Shown: positions 46,317 through 58,710 of the stretch, piece after piece
How positions within the stretch are numbered: position 1 is the first letter of the stretch
How the letters are laid out: each line of letters starts with the position of its first letter
Source of the DNA: Sweltsa coloradensis
Lineage: Eukaryota; Arthropoda; Insecta; Plecoptera; Chloroperlidae
Reading direction: 5' to 3'
Assembly (NCBI GenBank): GCA_024449915.1
Contig: JAMZAV010002213.1
Span: 1-64,000, forward strand
DNA length: 64,000 bases
Position numbers and translations under genes: made by a program
The notes under the pieces: model-generated
Seen by the model: the letters and a program-made list of their open reading frames with translations, nothing else
What the model was told of the DNA's origin: nothing
Databases searched by the model: none

Positions 46317-46458
46317 TAGGCGCTCCACGCTAAGAAAGGAGTTGCGCGCGCTTTTAACGGGTGAATTGTAGCCATTCAGCAGGCTCCAATTTAAAATAAC
46401 GATCGCTGATTGGCCCGTCGAAAGCGCGCGCATCTCCTTTCTTAGCGTGGAGCGCCTA
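46317..46458. mobile_element. 142-bp MITE downstream of lectin A
   Basis: Termini TAGGCGCTCCACGCTAAGAA and TTCTTAGCGTGGAGCGCCTA are perfect inverted complements, continuing with AGGAG-x-GCGCGCGCTTT. It is flanked by TA on both sides (46,315-46,316, 46,459-46,460), as for Tc1/mariner-like elements. The lectin B segment reads straight through (gggaacacaatg), giving the empty site. Confidence 0.85.
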
Positions 46459-46500
46459 TAATGTTCAGCTTCTGCGTGGAGGGTGGCTGGGTTATGGTGT

Positions 46501-49391
46501 TTACTGCTTGCCGAGCGGGCGCTCGCACAGTAGGTGGCCGCCAGCGCCTTCACAAACTATATCCGCAGCCTCCATACTACTAGGCAATATTTTCACACAA
46601 TTTTCACCAGCACCACTGGAAGGTTCATTAACTGCCCAATTCACTACAGAGTCAGGGAATGGTTGCCCTAGGAACAGAACAGAAGAAAGTATTATACTTT
46701 CTTACTCATTATGCTTATTGTTATGACGATCAACATGTGTGTTTGAATTTGTATGATTTGCTTTGTTAATGGTTTGACTAGTGTTGGTCTTTTTTTAGTC
46801 ATCAACCTGTATAAAACCTTTAGGACAACATCTAAAACTTGACCACCACTAGAAAGTGTGTGGTCCATAAGTATTTAATATGGATACAACTTACTTACAA
46901 TTCTCTTGTATGCCGCTACCCTGAACTGAACATAAACAATACTGAAGTACGTACACTTAAAAGTTTTCTTAAACGATGCATTCGCTTAGACAGAAGACTA
47001 CATGAATTTGAGTAATATTGTATTAAACCTTTACAAAATTTTGTAAAGTTTAATTAACATAATAACTATTCTGTAATTTTCTTCAATTTGCATCTACATA
47101 TTCCACTTTTAGTACGGAAATTATTTTCTAAATATCATCAATTTTGTTATGACCTGTATTGTAACTTTGTTCCTTCTACACTTTATAGTGTAACTTACAT
47201 TAGTCAAGCTTTCATAATATATTGCACTTGTAGGACTACGGTCCCGTTGTCAATAAGGATCAAATTATTTTTATTAATTAATAAAATAAACGTTTCTAGG
47301 AGATTGGTGTCGAACCTTGTTGGGTATTTCATCCGTAAAGATCGTACCTACACATGGAAGTCACGCGTTGCGTTTGAAACCCTGATTCGGGAAGTCACAG
47401 GTTTGATAATGAGAAAGCAAGGATTTAAGTCCACATTTTGACTTTCCACTTCACAACAGTGAACGAATACCCTAATGCCCAACTCAGTCATCAAATTATT
47501 GGTTGTATTAGGTAAAAGACGGTAGAAGGGATAAGTACTCTACGGCGGCCATACCAGCTTAAAATATGTTTTTAATATTGATTGCTTACCCAATGTCGTC
47601 ACGAATATCCCGGCGCTGTTTTTTTGTGCACCGTAAAATATCCCTCCCGTGAGCGTCTCCATCACTGGCTGAAGAATGTACTTTACAACTTCGGTCATCT
47701 CCTCCTCGGTTTCGAAAATTACAAGATTGCTGCCATATTTTTGGCACTCGACGATTCCAAAGTTCCAACTTCCCGTAAATTGAGGTTTAATTAATTTGTA
47801 AGACCCGATTTGAGGAATTGTGGCGAAACCATTTCTACCTGTAACAACTAAACACGGATTATGTTTAGTTTATTTTATTTTTTATAATCGCCACCAACAA
47901 CAAAATAAGCTCCAAAAATGCAATGCAGGTATTGGTATTAAAATATAATTAATAATGTTTTAAAATTTTAATGATGAGTATTTTGGCGACTGGTTTTCCA
48001 AAACTTGGTCTTTTTTAATTTATTAATTGTAAAGTACTAAAAGTAAAATATATATAAATGAATTAATGAAACACGGTCACACACTAACGCATGCTGGAGT
48101 TTTAAATAGTCATCCCAGGGCTGTATCACACTTGTGGAGCCTTATTTCTGCGCCTCTAAGTGTTAAGATGGGAAATAGGAGAGAATAGGACTACTTTCCA
48201 CTGTTGGCAAGTTCCTTTTCGTTCGGACAAGTAGCATCCGACGTACATGAAACTTTACATATTTGACAAGAAAGCATACAATTTTTAATAAAGTTGAAAA
48301 TCCTTAAAATCAATTCGTTTTTTAAATTAAGTTTAAATAAAAAAAATTAAATTACAGTTTCATACAACTGTGGTGTTAGTCACTGAGAGATCAGGAATAT
48401 GCCACAGTGTGTATTATCATCTAATAATATAATTATTTCAATTAATTTTCATACTAGTCTTCGGCTTTGTTGTTGTTGTTGGTAATGTTGTTGTTGTTGT
48501 TAGTGGTGGTGGTGGTGTTGTTCTTGTTGTTGTTGTTGTTATTGTTGTTGTTGGTGGTGGTGGGGGTGGTGGTGGTGGTAGGGGTGGTGGTGGTGGTATT
48601 TCTGTTGTTGTTGTTGTTCGTGGTGGTGGTTTGGTCTTCTTCCACTGCCCCGATGGCTGACAAGTGAGCTCAGCGTCTTTTATAACGATGACCTTGCCAC
48701 CAGCTGCAACGGTTTTCTTCCAGTAGACGCGAGCCTTGGTGCCGACTGCAGAGGATTTACAGGTCGTACTCGGGATCCCCTCCGGGGTCTCACATATGAC
48801 GCGCAGGGACTGACCAGTGAGGCTTGAACACGACTCTGCGTCATCGCCGCCATCTTGTGTCACTGCGTTCTAGTGGGAGACAAGCGCATTACACAATTCT
48901 ATACATTACAAAGTTGTTATAGATTCTTTAAATACCAAATTAACGTATGCAAAGCTATTCTCACTGGTTCAATAAGCACATTCTGATTAAACTCGAAGTT
49001 GCCATTTAAGCCCGTGTAATTAAACATTAAATGACAATTTAACATCAACGCTGTCACATAATTTTCATCGTATTATTTCTTATTTTTGAAAATAGTCAAA
49101 TGATTAAAATCTAGTAGTACCGCTAGAAGTTAAATTAAAGTTTCACTTTGATCGTTACCAAACAGATTTTGTATAATGTTATGCTTTAGTATACCTTAAA
49201 TAAACAATACAACATTGATAATTTTGTCTTAGTATATACACTACCTATGTACGAGATGTATACTTATGTAAATTGATCATGGAATGAAAACTTCTTACAT
49301 TTATCACACGCAATAAGATACATGAGACAGTTACCTGAATCAGATAGATGAGCACGCAGACAACTCCTGACCAAAACATGTTGCAACGCAT
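46501..49391 (-). CDS. C-type lectin gene A (secreted, four exons)
   Basis: Minus-strand exons 49,391-49,335, 48,869-48,455, 47,838-47,590 and 46,667-46,501 (stop TAA) join in phase (0, 1, 1) to about 295 residues. Exon 1 is the signal peptide MRCNMFWSGVVCVLIYLIQ. Exon 2 is a four-cysteine region (CSSLTGQSLRVICETPEG ... ELTCQPSGQW), somewhat like a sushi/CCP module, then a long Thr/Pro stretch encoded by AAC/CCA-type triplets. Exons 3-4 form a C-type lectin domain: SYKL, GSWNFGIVEC, FETEEE, IFYGAQKN, GENCVKI and LLCERPL. The EPN and WND calcium/sugar motifs are replaced (NEPSSG; SMEAAD), so classical mannose binding is doubtful. Insect C-type lectins often act in immune recognition. Paralogue: gene B. 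Confidence 0.85.
48180..48415. repeat. Old MITE-like block in lectin A intron 2
   Basis: It shares gcatccgacgtacatgaaac and caactgtggtgttagtcac with the TTAA-flanked MITE at 21,457-21,827, and has a counterpart in lectin B at about 57,430-57,690. It was therefore present before the duplication. Confidence 0.5.
48455..48650 (-). repeat. Coding trinucleotide microsatellite in lectin A exon 2
   Basis: Triplets of AAC, ACC and CCA (minus strand) encode about 60 Thr/Pro residues. In gene B the same place holds only about 15 residues (TTTSTTLKPSTK), so the linker has expanded or contracted since duplication. Confidence 0.75.
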
Positions 49392-49649
49392 AACTCTTTG
49401 TATCTGACGGCTGGGCTGTCAAGCAAGTTACTTATGAACCAATGTGACCAATGAGGATGAAGGCCGGATGTTAAATTCAATGTGCCTTTTTATAATCATT
49501 ATATTGTTAAATTTATTCATATTTATGAAAACTAAAATGAACCATTACATGAAGAAACCAAACAATTTAGTGTTTTCAAAAATATAAGTACCCTCGTGTG
49601 TAGCCGTTGTTAGCCTTGACTTGAATTTTTAGTATTTATTATTTCATCA

Positions 49650-49950
49650 TCATTATCTGTTGCCACGTCCAACTCTGCGTTGGGTCGGCATTGAAGACAG
49701 GCCTCTCCATCTTCTTCTGTCCTGCCACCACTCCTCTCCTTCCACCACATTCCAGTCTCCTCCTCGCTGTTCTTCATCCTTTCTCACACTATTCTGCCAT
49801 TGTTGTCGTGGTCTGCCCCTTGGTCTCCTACCTGGAATTTCCAATTCCATCATCCTTCTCGGTAATCTCGATATTTCCATCCTTTTGACATGTCCGAACC
49901 ACTTTTATCTTCTCTCTCCAATTTGATTCATTTCCTCACGCCTACTTGAT
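49650..49950 (-). mobile_element. LINE 3' coding end
   Basis: The minus frame reads MEISRLPRRMMELEIPGRRP, RGRPRQQW, then WWQDRRRWRGL, the typical C-terminus of insect non-LTR ORF2. It is close kin of 22,600-22,890 and lies between lectin A and the rest of unit A. Confidence 0.75.
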
Positions 49951-49989
49951 CTCGGATATCCTCATTCCGTATTCGTATTATTATATTTT

Positions 49990-50066
49990 ATTTATTTATT
50001 TATTATTTATTTAAAGTCTATTCTATTCAGTTATAAAACTAATTGAAAAAGGAGGACAATATAAAA
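49990..50066 (-). repeat. (TTTA)n and conserved retroposon 3' tail
   Basis: On the minus strand it reads agttttataactgaatag, agactttaaataaataaa. Similar tails occur at 9,144-9,200, 10,670-10,735, 22,137-22,190, 40,029-40,090 and 41,287-41,330. Confidence 0.55.
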
Positions 50067-50749
50067 TGAATTTATATCATTCTGCATGGCTTTGGGTACG
50101 AGCGAAAATTATGTCGTGCGTTTAGCAATAATAACTTTATCGTGTGCTATAGAAAACTCCACTATGTCCGATAAATTATTGTATAACATGCCAGAGACAG
50201 AAATAAATTGACGTTTTCAAATATCATATTTTTTTTTACTTCCATCTGCTCATTGCACTGAATTTTAATTTGTCTTTCCTGCCTACGATGGTCTTAAAAA
50301 TGTTGTGTATTATTATAATGTTTAAATTTAATATGTTCTCAGACACAAATGAGTAAACAATAATATATAAATAAAAGTCACTAAGTAATATTATGTTTGT
50401 AGGTAGTAGTATGTTTGTCACTTCCTTATTCTATTATATTTTACAAGAGATTTGTACAATTTTTATTATTCTTTCCAATTCAAATGCTTTGGATTTTAAT
50501 AATGGTTAAATTTAATTTGTTTTGATGAGAGTAATGTATGTATTGTGGGTCCTATTGTGTTTAATTCTTGATTTTTTTATGTAGTGTTTTTGATTTACTA
50601 TTTTTAATTAACCAATGCCAAGCACATTATTCTTAATTTTAATTGCCATATTTAATTACTATATTTACCACATAGGGATATCACACAATCCTGTGTTCAA
50701 GGGCTATGCTCGTTGTGATATTCGTAATAAATAACAATAAATAAAATAA

Positions 50750-51360
50750 TTGGATGAGCGTAGCGAGTGAAGCGAAGATTCCATTACACTACACTGGAGA
50801 AAAAAATCCGGAATGTTATTTGGTATTTTTGTCGGTTTGTAACACAATTCCGGCTAAACCAATAGTCCAATTGCGATGAAATTTTCTGGACGCCTTCGAA
50901 ATCTCTGAACCTTTGAACTGCCACGTTTTTGAGCCCAATCGAAATATTATTTCTTATGATAAAGTCGCAATTTTAAGATTTTTTTTCGATTTTTAAAAAA
51001 TGTCTTTGACTTAATAACACCTACATGCTTTATTCGATTGTAATGACTTTTTTTGGAACTTTAATTTTATAAATTCATATATTTGTGTGAAATTTGAACG
51101 CAATCGAAATATTATTTTTCATAAAAATTGCGTTTTCACGATTTTTTTATTTTTAAAGAACTTCTTCGACTCATAACACCTTCATGCTTTATCCAACTAT
51201 ACTGATTTTTTCACAGAACTTTAATTTAATAAATTAATATATAGGTGTGAAATTTGAGCGCTATCGTAAAATTATTTCTTACTAAATTCCGCAATTTTCG
51301 ATTTTTTTTTTTTTAAGAAACGATTTTTTTCGATTTTTTCAAATGTCTTCGACTTTTCAA
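50750..51360. repeat. Tandem repeat, about 165-bp unit
   Basis: Three diverged units share atcgaaatattatttctt, cacgattttttt and acacctncatgcttta-type blocks (about 50,930, 51,100 and 51,260). The leading gatgagcgtagcgagtgaag phrase resembles the repeat near 1,066 and 59,517. Confidence 0.55.
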
Positions 51361-51467
51361 GCTAGAACGGAGGCGAGTTTAACCGCTCAGCTTTCTGGAT
51401 TACTTTAAGAGGGTATGCTGAAGCTAGAACGGAGGCGAGTTTAACCGCTCAGCTTTCTGGATTTTTT
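51358..51467. repeat. 62-bp direct duplication
   Basis: The 43-bp block starting aagctagaacggaggcgagt and ending ctcagctttctggatt occurs at 51,358 and 51,420, separated by actttaagagggtatgctg. The left TIR of the next element lies between the copies. Confidence 0.7.
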
Positions 51468-51974
51468 AGGTAAACTGTTTATAACACCATTATCAAATTT
51501 CACACTAACGTTTATGAAGAATAAATCTATGTTATCCATTAAGCGTATTCGTAAATTAATTCATTGATTTTGAATTAAAATTTAGTGAATTCACAAAAAT
51601 TTACTCAATTTTGGTCAACTTTGGGAATTTATTCCAAGTGAACAGATTTTTTTAAACTCAAATTTACATAATGGAACCAACGTTTAAATTATTGTTAACG
51701 CGCAGGTTAATTTGTTTTTATCATTAGATAAACGGTTTGGTGAGAATTTCCAGAATTGATATCAATGTTTCGGATTTTCCGTTTTTTCACGTATTGAGCT
51801 ATGTCTCGCAATGGATCTTTAACGCTTATTTTGTGCAACCAAGTACGGATATCAATATAAAAGAACTTTATAAACATCCATTCAAAATTTGGTAATGATA
51901 TTACCAACCGTTCAGCAGAAATCATCAACACCTGTTTGCGCGCATTTGAGTTGGGCCAAGCTCAGCGTACCCTC
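51409..51974. mobile_element. TTAA-flanked inverted-terminal element, 566 bp
   Basis: The left end gagggtatgctgaagc and right end gctcagcgtaccctc are imperfect inverted repeats. TTAA borders both (51,405-51,408 and 51,975-51,978). The GAGGG start resembles the 21,457 element, suggesting one TTAA-targeting family. Confidence 0.5.
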
Positions 51975-52339
51975 TTAATAAAATCTGCATAACCCATGGC
52001 AGCTCAATGTACCAATTACGCCCATCTAACAACGCGCCTGAAAAAGCGTTTGCAAAGCTACCTAGTGAAATTATTCATCACTACAAAGTAAGGCTTTCAT
52101 CAGGTAGGAAGGCAGCATCATAGTCACGCACTTCTCCCACACAATTAGGTTCGGCTCTCCAGGCAGAAAGCCAATAGGTAAGACGTGTGACTGAACAGTG
52201 CGACTGACAAATTTAAAAAAAAGAAAATACGTTTATTCATTTTACCTTGTCAGACCCATCTGGAGAATTTGCGAAAAGTGGCGAGAGTTCCATAATGTGA
52301 CACCTATTTACAATAATTTTTTTTATTGTCAATGTTTGT

Positions 52340-53780
52340 ATACCCCCATATAGAAATATTTGTTTGCCAAATGGTTGCCAAGAGGTAACCAACAGTTCAC
52401 CAAGGCTTGTTTTTGATCGCCAAGTGGTTGCCAAGTGGTCGCCAAAGGTCGCCACCGAAATTTCAACTAAATATATGATAGCCAAGCGTTCACCAAGAGG
52501 CAGCCAATGATTCGCCAACTTTGCTCTCAGCTGGGCAAGGTAGCCAAATGGTTGTCAACAGTTCGCCATTTAGTTACTAAGTGATGATCACTTTTGGCGA
52601 CCTGTTGGTGAACTGTTGGTGATCTGTTGGTGATTTAACATATAATACGCCAAACGTCAGCCAAAAGGTTGCCATGTGTTAACCAACTGATGGAAGTCAC
52701 CAAGACTACGCCAAGAGGTTGCCAACTGGTCGCCAATTTACAAAAGATTGCCACGTGGATACCTCGTGGCATACTGTTGGCGCCGTATAAACTGCATTCT
52801 TTCAGGTCATTGCCTTGTCCTTCAACGGACTTGGGGTGGTTCTAGGATGCGAAGAGGTTGCTTGCCATTTGAAACAAGCGTGCGGTCGAGAGAAGAAGTG
52901 AACGTTAGCATCGCAGTGCTCGACAGCGTATTTTACGTTTGTACAGGCGTTTTATTAGTGTTGAGAACGCGAGGAGGATAGTTGCTGGTGTACAATACAA
53001 ATTGCATGTCGGCAAGAGAAAAGTGTGTGTAACCCAATATAATATTTATATAGAAAAGTTAGTTTTGTGTGTAAATAGAAACATAATGCAACATCAAACA
53101 TGGCAGTTTCCAGTGACGTCCTACTTAGAGCTACATGAAATCTTAGTAAATATGTTATCAACATTTAGGTGAAGACAAAAACCATGGCTTGTCCGTTACG
53201 AAACATCAATATAATGAATGTATTGCATTAAGAACAGAGTTCTTATAAGTCAATACATAATTATTAATGCTGCTTTATGCCCTATACGTTCCTGCTGTGA
53301 ATATCTTCATCCTGAACTTCATTGCACTTAGTAATTCAATTTGAGGTGATTTTGATGGTGTATATAATAAATTCGAAAAGCGTGGTCTTCAATCTGTTTC
53401 CTTACATTCTTCTACATTTTTATATAACATCCTACCCATGCATACTAAATACATATTATGACCGGAGGCTATAATTTGGTGAACTCTTGGTGACCATTTG
53501 GCGACCTCTTGGCAACCTCGTGGCAACCTTTTGGCGTCTTTTTGGCGACCTCTTGGCAAACTAGTGGCAACCTTTTGGCGTCTTTTTGGCGAACTCATGG
53601 CAACCTCTTTTAATTCGCCAAGAGGTCGTATTTTGACACAAAACGACCTGTTGGCGCACTTTTGGCTTCTTTTGGCGACTACATTGGTGAACTCGTTGGT
53701 GACCTGTTGGTTACTTTGTGGCGACCTATTGGCTAACTGCGTGGTGACTACTTGGTTAGCTTTTGGCTACCTGTTGGCGT
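52340..53780. mobile_element. Foldback built of 10-bp GCCAAGAGGT-type repeats
   Basis: Bases 52,340-52,760 are rich in variants of gccaagtggttgccaagagg. Bases 53,480-53,780 carry the complement (ttggcgacctcttggcaacc), so the two blocks form a large degenerate stem. A short stretch at 52,595-52,640 is already inverted. The non-repeat middle (52,760-53,480) contains an exon-like stretch. Unit B has no such repeats between the same flanks. Confidence 0.7.
52806..52904 (+). CDS. Exon-like stretch inside the decamer foldback
   Basis: After an acceptor-like ttctttcag the frame reads VIALSFNGLGVVLGCEEVAC, continuing HLKQACGREKK to a stop TGA. Three cysteines in 33 codons resemble the end of a small secreted protein. 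Nothing recognisable; it could be a captured gene fragment or chance. Confidence 0.25.
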
Positions 53781-53880
53781 TAATGCGAATGCATGGAAGT
53801 CGTATTAAACTGCCCTCTGACTTCTATGCAATTACAATAATAATAATTGTCCTGACACCAGTATACCTAGTTCGACTCCA
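53765..53880 (+). mobile_element. SINE family 3 fragment
   Basis: It has gttaatgcgaatgcatggaa, aaactgccctc and attgtcctgacacc, matching 62,670-62,790 and the complement of 9,735-9,960. The 5' part is missing, replaced by the foldback edge. Confidence 0.6.
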
Positions 53881-55448
53881 AACTATTCAGACAACAATTT
53901 TGAATTTAAAAAATGTGAATTACATTTTTTTTATTTGAACACTTTTTCAATTTGTGAATTTCAAATTCATATGTTTGGTGATGATGATTGATGATAATTC
54001 GATGATGATTTTTAGGCTTAGTGCGTTTAAACCACAAGATCATCAATATATGGGACCAGCAACTCACATTTAAAACATTTGTTAACAAATAAATGTAATT
54101 TTGACACACGAACTACAGAAGAAATATTTAATATTTATGATCTAAAAAAACTGGGATATATTTGCTCATACGTCTTAATAAAAATCATCGTAATTCAACA
54201 AAATGCTTTATTTATTACTTCAGTGTGATACATTGTTCTAAAAGAATATTTAAAGTTCACCCATGTTTATATCATTCAACAAAACTATTATTTTATTATG
54301 CCGTAAAACCCTTGGAAGAGTATGGATTTCCGATTTCAATTTATTTTTCAAGCAGTAATTAAATTCATCTCTTTCTCATTGTAGTGATACGGGGAGAAGT
54401 ACTGATATTATTTAACAGTTTCATGAACATTTTGTCACTGCTCTTTGTGAGGAAACAGATTTTTGTCAGTAACAATATTTCGAAAAGTATCACTTTTCTT
54501 CGACTGGCTGATATTTTATGAATATATTATTTGTATCATCCCACTTGACCCAACACTTAACCCCACTTCCAACATTACATCGGGCTGGAGGCAGCAGTAG
54601 AGCACTACTCCGTTTCTTGGGTTAGCATCTTCGTTGCCGGCTAGCCAGGCTACAAACATTAAACAAAAACAAGCACAGCTATGTGGATGAATGACATCAA
54701 GAATTAATAATATTAACCTGTTCTAAAAAAGTAACTTAATTATAGCAGTGGTATCCTTTTCAAACCAAGGTTTATTTGGTCTAAATTTAGCAATTTTAAG
54801 TAAAAATTAAAAGTTTACTTGTTTTCAAAGGTTTTTTTGTGTTTAAAAAAATTAAATCAGGATTTTTCAGAAATTTTGAGAGTAACAAGCTTCAATTTAA
54901 GTAAAAATTTTTTTCAAAATACATAACTAAAACTTGATTTATTTCCGATTTTTTAATATTTATTTACTTGAACCTTAATAGTTATACGAGAGATTTATTA
55001 AAATTCTGGAAAAAAAATATTGAACTTTTCCCATTTTTCAACTTTTTTGCAGATTTGTGTTTTCAATATTTTCTCATAAATTCACTTTTTAATAAAATAA
55101 AATAAAAACAATGGTAAAATTAAAAAAAAAGTATTATGTACCCTGATTCAAATTTGAAAGTTGACCCGAAAGGGAAATATCGACTAAAAGTCCTCACTTA
55201 ATCATCTGTATGTGGATGCTCACAAAGAGGTGCAGAGCTCTGATGAAGCGTGCTGTTTGCCACTTAGTGTGCTTACTGGAAGCAAATTTGTAATAACTAG
55301 AAATCAAGGCCATAAAAACCCTTCTATTTGTGCAGCAAAAATGTGGTATTCTATTGCAGAAGTTGAACACAGTGATCCTGAGCATAAAGGGAACACAATG
55401 TTAGTGTTCGGCATCAGCGTAGATGGTGGCTGTACATGGTGTTTACTG

Positions 55449-58400
55449 CTAGTCGAGCGGGCGTTCGCACAGTAGTTGAGCGTCAGAGCCTTCACAAAGT
55501 ATATCCGCAGCCTCCATACTATGCAATATTTTCACACAATTTTCACCAAATTGATTGCCTGGTTCAGAAACTGCCCAATGCACTACAGAGTCAGGGAATG
55601 GTTGCCCTAGGAACAGAACAGAAATTAGTGTTTTTACTTTCTTCCTCATTCTGCTTATTGTTATGACGATCAACAGGTTTGTTTGAATTTGTATGATTTG
55701 CTTTGTTAATGACGTGACTAAGTGTTGAAGCCTTTTTTAGTCATCAACCTGTATAAAACCTATAGGAAAACATCTTAAACTTGACTGCCACTAGAAAGTG
55801 TGTGGTCGCATAAGTGTATTTAATATGGATACAACTAACTTACAATTCTCTTGTATGCCGCTACCCTGAACTGGACATAAACAATACTGAAAAACTTTCT
55901 CTTAAAATTTGTCTTAAACAATTCATTCTCTTAGACTATATGAATTTGAATTATATTGCATTAAACCTACATAATTTTGTAAAGTTTAACTAACATAATA
56001 ACTATTCTGTAATTTTCTTCAAATTGCATCTACATATTCTTCTTTTAGTCTGGAAATCATTTTCTAAATGTCATCAATTTCCTTCTGCACTATTTAATGT
56101 CAATTTATTAACTATACTTTAGTCTAGCTTAAGTTAACTAGAAGAACAATATGTCTTAGTATAGTAGTTTTCATATAACCTACGATTATATTTTATTGCA
56201 CTTGTAGGACTACGGTCCCGTTGTCAACGACGATCAAACTATTTTTATTAATAAAATAAACGTTGATAGGAGATTGTTATCGAACCTTGTAGGGCATGTC
56301 AACCGCAAAGATCGTACCTACACATGTAAGTCACGCGTTGCGTCTGAAACCCTGATTCGGGAAGTCACTGGTTTGATAACTGCCACCGACAACCACCATT
56401 GAGTATTTTTTTAAAGATTTTTTAATTCTGTCAATGATGCGAATGCAATGATTTAAGTCCACATTTTGACTTTCCACTTCACAACAGTGAACGGACTACT
56501 CTAATGCCCAACTTAATCATCAAATTATTGGTTTTCTTAGGTAAAATTGATGAGTACTCTACGGCGGCTATACCAGCTTAAAATATGTTTGCTCACCCAA
56601 TGTCGTCACGAATTTCCCGGCATTGTTTCTTTGTGCACCGTAAAAAATCCCTGCCGTGAGCGTATCCATCACCGGCTGGAGAATGTACTTTACAACTTCA
56701 TTCTTCTCCTCCTCGGTTTCAAAAATTACAAGATTGCTGTCAAATTTTTTGCACTCGGCGATTCCAAGATTCCAACCTCCCGGAAATTGAGACGTCAATT
56801 TGTAAGAACCGACGTCAGGAATTATGACAAAACCATTTCTACCTGTAACAACTGAAACAAAAAACAAACAAACACGGATCTTGTTTAGTTTAGTTTATTT
56901 TTTATAATGGCCACAAACAACAAAATAAGCTCCAAAAATCTGGTACGGGTATTAAAATATAAATAAATAATTAATATTATGTTGTAAAATTTTTATAATG
57001 AGTATTTTGGCGATGGGTTTCCCAAATCTTGTCCTTTTTCATTTATTATTCATTAGTTTTATAAAGTGATCCATGCGTATACATTGATGGTAAAGGACTT
57101 AAGCAGTTTAATATAATTTTTTTATTTGGTAATGATTATTTTCAGTAATTCAGAATGTAACAATGTAATAGTTGTTGATTTTATAAACAAAAATAATAAG
57201 AAAAGACCAAATATTGTGGAACAATATTTCTTGAGTTTATTGATTGATATCAATTTATATTTTGGCAGATAAGTGCAAGGAATTTAGGATCCATTTATGT
57301 AAAGGTATTTTTTTGTAAATAAATTAATTAATGAAACATGCGTACACGCTCACGCGTACTGGAGTATTTAAAATAATCTACTCAGTACACACTTGTGGAG
57401 CTTCATTTCTATGCCTTTTAATAGGAAATGAAGAGAAGGTCGGACTTGACACCATAGGCAAATTACTCTTCGTTAGGACAGGTAGCATCCGACGTATATG
57501 AAACTTTAGATAAATTACAAGAAAGCATTAATTTTTTACTAAACTTCAAAATCGTAAACATCATTTCGTTTTTTAGATTACGTTAAGATAATTTTTTGAA
57601 AGGTCTTATGTTTTCACGTCCGTGACAAATATGTACAGTTTCATACAACTGTGGATTCAGTCACAGAGCGACCAAGAACTTGCCTCAGCGTGTATTATCA
57701 TCTTAGTTATTAAATAATTTCAATAAATTTTCGTACTAGGCTTCAGCGTTGTTGATGTTGTTGTTCGTGGTGGTTTGGTCTTCTTCCACTGCCCCGGTGA
57801 CTGACAAGTGAGCTCAGCGTCTTTTATAACGATGGCCTTGCCACCAGCTGCAACGGATTTCTTCCAGTAGACGCGAGCCTTGGTGCCGACTTCAGGGGAA
57901 TTACAGGTCGTACTAGGAATCCCCTCCGGGGTCTCGAAGACGACGCGCAGGGACTGGACTGTGAGGCTTGAACATGTCACCTCTGCGTCAGCGACGCCAT
58001 CTTGTGTCACTGCGCTCTAATGGGAGACAAGCGCAATACACACTTCTATACCTAACCTTACTATGTTGTTGGGTTCTTTTAAATTCCAAATTAAAGAATG
58101 CGAAGCTATTCTCACTGGTTCTAGGCAATAAGCACATTCTGATAAACTCAAAGTTGCCATTTAAGCCCGTATAATTAAACATATTTGCCAATTTAACATC
58201 AACGTCATCACATCATTATCAACGTATGATTTATTATTTTTGAAAATATTCAAAAGGAAATAAATGTATTAGAAACAGTAGTTAAATTAAAGTTTCACTT
58301 TGAACGTTACCAATTATTTATGATTTTGCATAAAATTATTCAGTCTACAATAAAAATACAATAAAACATTGATAATTTTGCCTAAGAGGCCTATATACAA

Positions 58401-58549
58401 TACACTACACTACCAAAATACTTATGAAAATTGATCATGGAATAAAAACTTCTTACATTTATCACCCGCTCTGAGATACACGAGATAGTTACCTGAATGA
58501 GATAGATGAGCACGCAGCCAACTCCTGACCAAAACACGTTGCAACGCAT
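55449..58549 (-). CDS. C-type lectin gene B (secreted, four exons)
   Basis: Exons 58,549-58,493, 58,016-57,737, 56,842-56,597 and 55,606-55,449 (stop TAG) join in phase (0, 1, 1) to about 246 residues. The signal peptide is MRCNVFWSGVGCVLIYLIQ. Exon 2 resembles gene A but has SLRVVFETPEG, so one of the four cysteines is Phe, and it ends in a short Thr linker. The lectin domain reads SYKLTSQFPGGWNLGIAEC, FETEEEKNEVVKYIL, IFYGAQRN, GENCVKI and LLCERPLD. EPN is changed to EPG and WND is absent. All splice sites match gene A (donor CTA|GTACGA after exon 2, cag|GTAGAA before exon 3). A tandem duplicate of gene A, intact as read. Confidence 0.85.
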
Positions 58550-58689
58550 CGCTAACACTTTGTATCTGACGGCTGGGCTGTCGAGCGAGTTACGTATGAA
58601 CCAATGTTACCAACGTGGATGAACGTCCGGACGATAAACTCAAAGTGCTTTTTTATTAACATCCTATTGTTAAGCTTTTTTTATTTTAT

Positions 58690-58710
58690 ATATATATATA
58701 TATATATATT
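58690..58710. repeat. (TA)n microsatellite
   Basis: About ten TA dinucleotides just upstream of lectin B; unit A has no such array at the matching place (about 49,515). Confidence 0.7.

Larger units (their letters stand above)
44398..53990. repeat. Segmental tandem array, unit A
   Basis: Blocks match unit B (54,021 onward) in the same order: tgcgttaaaccacaagatcatc-like start, cccttggaagagtat, the whole lectin gene, tctgcatggctttgggta, tgtgggtcctattgtg and ggtaggaaggcagc. Unit A is longer because it carries private insertions at 45,208-46,123, 46,317-46,458 and 52,340-53,780. The edges are approximate. Confidence 0.75.

Noticed and set aside
48467..48667. Plus-strand Leu/Val ORF
   Set aside because: Complement of the Thr/Pro triplet repeat in lectin A exon 2.
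55212..55475. Plus-strand ORF of 87 codons
   Set aside because: It lies antisense to the lectin B last exon and 3' flank, the paired A segment is broken by a MITE, and no domain is seen.
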